A DNA stretch of 9,679 nt from assembly GCA_023300205.1 (NCBI GenBank), contig JALZVD010000317.1, forward strand, positions 1 through 9,679. The letters are read 5' to 3'. Of this stretch, positions 6,125 through 9,679 are shown one piece after another. Position numbers and translations under genes: made by a program. Below the pieces are notes generated by a model. It worked only from the letters and a program-made list of their open reading frames with translations. It did not search any database and was not told where the DNA came from. The stretch's first letter is position 1. The number at the start of each line of letters is the position of its first letter. This DNA is from Akkermansiaceae bacterium. GTDB lineage: Bacteria > Verrucomicrobiota > Verrucomicrobiia > Verrucomicrobiales > Akkermansiaceae.

Positions 6125-7657
6125 ATGGATTCTATACTCACACCATTAAAATTGAAAGCAGCCATCCATATTGGAGCTAGTTCCATATCCTGCCTCATCT
6201 CAAATGAAGCAGGTGACCAAATCGAGTATCTAGAGAAATCCACCTCACTCGCTCATGATATCTTCAGCAAAAAAGAAATCTCTAAAGCCACCATCAAAAA
6301 TTGTGTAGCTATTCTCAACGGCTATAACGCCATCCTCCAAGAACTCGGCATCAACTCGCAAGACCCTAATGTCCGTATCGTTGCCACTAATCTCCTCTCA
6401 GAAGCATCGAACAAAGACATCTTCATTAACCGCCTACAAATCAGCTCTAACATCACCGTAGAAGTTCTTGATGATGGAGAAATGACCCGCCTCATCTACA
6501 TGAAAACTCGGCGGCGCCTACAAGACACTGCCGGCATAGATCAATACAACACACTCGTTGTCCACGCTGGCCCAGGAAACACCCGAACACTCTTTTTCAA
6601 ACAAGACAAAATTGAATCCTATAAAAGCTACCGGATCGGTATCTACCGCGCTAGCCAAGCAGTCAGGAACAACTTCACTGATGACAACCAGACCAATCAA
6701 TTTCTCTATGATCACATCAACAGCCAACTAGACACACTCATTGAAGACTTTCAAGAAGAAGACTTCCAAGAAATCATCTTCATTGGTCACGAAGTCCAGC
6801 TGCTCCAGCCCCAGATCGTAAGTAGTAAAACCTCTCAATGTTCGCTCAGTAAATTACTAAAAATCAGTGACTCCATCATTAGCATGGATGACGATGACAT
6901 CGTATCACACTTCAACATCGACTATCACACAGCTGAAGCCATTCCTCCCGCTCTAGCCATCAATACCTGCATCGCTAAAGCCCTAAACATCAATAAAATA
7001 AACATCCCCAGCACCCACTACGAGCGTGAACTACTCAGAGACATCCACCTATCTCACGAATCCTCAGCATCCTTTACAGAAGAAGTGACCGCCTCCGCAT
7101 GGCAGCTCGCCAAAAAATGCCGGATTAATAAAAAACACGCCAAGCAAGTCACTGCCACCGCTCTCTTCCTCTTCGATCAGCTCATAGACCTTCACGAGCT
7201 TGACCCACAAGCAAGACTCCTCCTCCACTGCGCTACCCTCCTACACGAATGTGGTGGTTTCATTTCAGATGCCTCTCACCATAAACACTCACAATACATC
7301 ATCCAGCACAGCGACATATTTGGTTTATCACAATCAGACATCAACCTTGTCGCTCTCATCGCACGCTATCACAGAAATTCCCCTCCTAAATCTACACACT
7401 CTATTTATCGTGACCTAGACACACTCCAGCAGATGCGTGTCTCCAAAATAGCCAGCCTTCTCAGAATCGCAGATGCTCTAGACCGCAGCCACGCAGCTCG
7501 TGCAGAAAACATCACCCTAAACCTTACTCCTGAGATACTAAACATCCATCTAACAGATATCACCGATGCCACCGTCGAGCGCAGCGCTATGAAATCTAAA
7601 GGAGACCTATTCCATAACATCTTCGGATTAGAAATCCATCTACACGAAGAACAATAA
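6125..7657 (+). CDS. Ppx/GppA-family protein with degenerate phosphatase domain and C-terminal HD-type domain
   Basis: Family members hydrolyse polyphosphate or pppGpp. This 510-residue protein has the family layout: an ASKHA-fold N-terminal part (about 10-300) and an HD-type helical part (about 315-500). The C-terminal part is well kept: LLHECGG (372-378), HHKHSQYIIQHSD (385-397), ARYHR (413-417) and SLLRIADALDRSH (444-456). HE in place of HD also occurs in E. coli GppA and PPX. The N-terminal part has lost its signatures: AAIHIGASS (12-20) where DxGSNS is expected, so Asp becomes His15; DGEMTRL (117-123) where E. coli has NEEARL, so Glu121 becomes Met120; VVHAGPGNTR (145-154) where E. coli has VIDIGGGSTE, so Asp143 becomes His147 and Glu150 becomes Arg154; and IGHEVQ (220-225) where GASGT is expected. 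Exopolyphosphatase activity is therefore doubtful; a sensor role or an HD-based activity is inference. ppk follows 4 bases later, arguing for one operon. No Shine-Dalgarno sequence is visible before the ATG. Confidence 0.85.
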   Translation: MDSILTPLKLKAAIHIGASSISCLISNEAGDQIEYLEKSTSLAHDIFSKKEISKATIKNCVAILNGYNAILQELGINSQDPNVRIVATNLLSEASNKDIFINRLQISSNITVEVLDDGEMTRLIYMKTRRRLQDTAGIDQYNTLVVHAGPGNTRTLFFKQDKIESYKSYRIGIYRASQAVRNNFTDDNQTNQFLYDHINSQLDTLIEDFQEEDFQEIIFIGHEVQLLQPQIVSSKTSQCSLSKLLKISDSIISMDDDDIVSHFNIDYHTAEAIPPALAINTCIAKALNINKINIPSTHYERELLRDIHLSHESSASFTEEVTASAWQLAKKCRINKKHAKQVTATALFLFDQLIDLHELDPQARLLLHCATLLHECGGFISDASHHKHSQYIIQHSDIFGLSQSDINLVALIARYHRNSPPKSTHSIYRDLDTLQQMRVSKIASLLRIADALDRSHAARAENITLNLTPEILNIHLTDITDATVERSAMKSKGDLFHNIFGLEIHLHEEQ

Positions 7658-7661
7658 CATC

Positions 7662-9679
7662 ATGCACACTCATTACATCAACCGTGAACTCTCTTGGATA
7701 GAATTCAATCAGCGCGTCCTTAGCGAAGCTCAGCGTAATGACTTACCACTTCTAGAAAGAGTAAAGTTTCTCGCTATCGCAGCATCTAATCTCGATGAAT
7801 TTTTCCAAGTCAGAGTGGGAGGTCTCAGCGCTCAGTTCATGGCCGGATCTCAGCAGACTGACATCACAGGCCTCACCACATCCCAGCAGCTCAGCTCCAT
7901 TCGCGCACGTATCTGTCAGATGTATCAGGACTTTAGTGAACTCCTAGAAAACGAACTTATCCCCAAGCTAATAAAGAAGAAAATCTATTTCACCTCTCTA
8001 ACAGAGATTAGTCACTCACATCGAGTCGATCTAACAGAAAAATTTCATCATACTATCTTCCCTCTCCTCACCCCCTTAGGATTCGATATTGATGCCGATG
8101 AAAATGAAACCATTCCAGCGCTTCCTGCACACCAGATTACCATCACTCTAAAGCTACAAGATGCAGACCAGAATACCCGCATCGTATTCCTCCCCATTCC
8201 TAGTATCGTCGATAGGTTCCACTATATCCATGATGATAAGTCACTCCACATCATTACCGCAGAAGAACTCATCAGTAACCATGCACACACACTTTTCCCT
8301 GATGAGACCATCATTGATAGCTCGCACTTCCGTATTACTAGAAATGAAGATATTGTCCTACATGATCAAGATGCCATGGACATCGCTGGTGAAATGAAAG
8401 ACATCCTTAACCAGAGAAAATTCAGTAAAGCCATCCGCCTAGAAATCCCAGTAAATATCTCTGATGAACTACTGCAAAATACCTGTAGCGTCACTCACAC
8501 AAATGAAAATACAGAAGAAGACCACGTCTACCGCATTCAAGGCATTATCAATCTAGCAGACTTCATGTCCATTGCATTCCTACATGGCTATGACAACCTA
8601 CGTGATCCTGAATGGAAATCTCAGCCATCACCAGCCTTCTCTTCTGGGAAATCCATGTTCGAGACCATCGCCGAAAATGATATCCTACTCTACCATCCCT
8701 ACGAGAGTTTTGAACCCGTCATCCGTCTCATAGAAGAAGCATCCACTGACCCATCCACCCTAGCCATCAAACAAGTTCTCTACCGCACCGCTAATGATTC
8801 CCGTATCATTGATGCTCTCATCCGCGCTGCCCAGAATGGCAAGCAAGTCACCGTCCTCGTAGAACTAAAAGCACGCTTCGATGAAGCCCGTAACCTCCAA
8901 CGCGCTAACGAACTCCAGAGTGCCGGAGTCCAAATCGTCTACGGTGTAAAGAACCTCAAAACACACGCAAAAATCCTCCTCATTGTTAGAAATGAAAATA
9001 GTAACATCAAGCGCTACCTCCACCTCGGCACTGGAAATTACAACGAGTCCACCGCCAAAATCTATACCGATGCCTCCTATCTAACAGCCCGTAATAGCTA
9101 CGGTGCAGACGCCTCCGTATTCTTCAATGCCATTACCGGCAGATCCAAGCTCACCGCCCTCAAAAAACTCATCCCCGCACCCACAGAAATGAAGCGCTCA
9201 CTCATCTCTAAGATTGGGAGAGAAGCAAAGCGTGCCAAACAAGGCGAGCCCGCACAAATCATCGCCAAGATCAACTCTCTTCAAGATCAAGACATCATTG
9301 ACGCCCTCTACGCAGCATCCGCAGCTGGCGTTAAAATCCAACTAAACATCCGCGGCATCTGTTGTCTCAAGACCCAAGACAAAAAACTCTCCAAGAACAT
9401 AGAGGTCATATCCATCATCGACCGCTACCTTGAGCACGCACGCATCTTCTACTTCCACAAAGGTGGTAAACCTGAACTCTTCATCGCATCAGCAGACTGG
9501 ATGACCCGTAACCTAGAAAAGCGCGTCGAGCTCATGATTCCAATAGAAGACGCCAAGGCTAAAAAACGCCTCACTGAAATTCTCAAGACAGCTTTCGATG
9601 ACAATCAAAATGCCCACATCATCCAAGCTGACGGAACATCCCTGAGAAAATATCCAGCGAAAGACAAAACAAAACAAAA
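7662..9679 (+). CDS. ppk: Polyphosphate kinase 1, 3' end missing
   Basis: PPK1 reversibly transfers the ATP gamma-phosphate to polyphosphate through a phosphohistidine and is usually membrane-associated. The frame from ATG 7662 stays open to the window end, giving 672 complete codons; E. coli PPK has 688 residues, so only a short tail should be missing. The N-domain carries NRELSWIEFNQRVL (7-20) and SNLDEFFQVR (42-51, with the ATP-site Asn43). A head domain of about 100-310 follows, then the catalytic C1 and C2 domains. Counting codons puts Arg375 (LYRTAND), Arg405 (ARFDEARN), the phosphorylated His435 (LKTHAK) and His592 (RYLEHAR) at exactly the E. coli positions, so the enzyme should be active. 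DWMTRNLEKRVE near the C-terminus is also conserved. It begins 4 bases after the ppx-like stop codon with no clear Shine-Dalgarno sequence, so coupling to that gene is likely. Confidence 0.96.
   Translation, partial: MHTHYINRELSWIEFNQRVLSEAQRNDLPLLERVKFLAIAASNLDEFFQVRVGGLSAQFMAGSQQTDITGLTTSQQLSSIRARICQMYQDFSELLENELIPKLIKKKIYFTSLTEISHSHRVDLTEKFHHTIFPLLTPLGFDIDADENETIPALPAHQITITLKLQDADQNTRIVFLPIPSIVDRFHYIHDDKSLHIITAEELISNHAHTLFPDETIIDSSHFRITRNEDIVLHDQDAMDIAGEMKDILNQRKFSKAIRLEIPVNISDELLQNTCSVTHTNENTEEDHVYRIQGIINLADFMSIAFLHGYDNLRDPEWKSQPSPAFSSGKSMFETIAENDILLYHPYESFEPVIRLIEEASTDPSTLAIKQVLYRTANDSRIIDALIRAAQNGKQVTVLVELKARFDEARNLQRANELQSAGVQIVYGVKNLKTHAKILLIVRNENSNIKRYLHLGTGNYNESTAKIYTDASYLTARNSYGADASVFFNAITGRSKLTALKKLIPAPTEMKRSLISKIGREAKRAKQGEPAQIIAKINSLQDQDIIDALYAASAAGVKIQLNIRGICCLKTQDKKLSKNIEVISIIDRYLEHARIFYFHKGGKPELFIASADWMTRNLEKRVELMIPIEDAKAKKRLTEILKTAFDDNQNAHIIQADGTSLRKYPAKDKTKQ

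Noticed and set aside
7246..7251. HE instead of HD in the ppx-like protein as a sign of a dead HD domain
   Set aside because: E. coli GppA and PPX also have HE at this place, so this change alone is not evidence of lost function.
6518..7620. Antisense and alternative-frame open frames of 69-72 codons inside the ppx-like gene
   Set aside because: They lie inside a gene with clear family homology and show no recognisable protein features of their own.

Overview
The window carries five recognisable housekeeping genes and one unusual small gene from a bacterial chromosome. I see no tRNA, rRNA, CRISPR array, insertion sequence or phage gene. The organism appears to be an aerobic, Gram-negative-type heterotroph: it has 2-oxoglutarate dehydrogenase, GlnD and polyphosphate kinase. 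A PVC-group bacterium such as a member of the Verrucomicrobiota would fit, but this is a low-confidence impression from the mixture of gene types and the lack of Shine-Dalgarno sequences, not a proof.

Layout. (1) Bases 1-1038 (+) hold the 3' part of sucB, the E2 subunit of 2-oxoglutarate dehydrogenase, followed by a strong intrinsic terminator at 1060-1094. (2) Bases 5980-1177 (-) hold a tight three-gene cluster in the order purB, glnD, and a 196-residue protein that is only the second half of a DEAD-box helicase. The gaps are 13 and 9 bases, so one transcript is likely. The cluster converges on sucB. (3) Bases 5981-6124 form a divergent promoter region. (4) Bases 6125-9679 (+) hold a Ppx/GppA-family protein and, 4 bases later, polyphosphate kinase ppk, cut by the window end.

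How the genes work together. purB makes AMP and AICAR in purine synthesis. GlnD sets the uridylylation state of PII and so reads nitrogen status, which makes pairing with a nitrogen-demanding pathway reasonable. The ppx-like/ppk pair concerns polyphosphate, but the Ppx-like protein has lost nearly every catalytic residue of its phosphatase domain, while PPK keeps all of its own. It may therefore be a sensor or regulator rather than an exopolyphosphatase.

The points most worth a second look are the degenerate Ppx-like protein beside an intact ppk, the free-standing degenerate helicase C-domain at the end of the purB-glnD transcript, and a bacterial SucB that lacks the E3-binding domain, as the mitochondrial enzyme does. 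Family comparisons (E. coli PPX, PPK and GlnD, human DLST, M. tuberculosis PurB) are from memory, not from a search.
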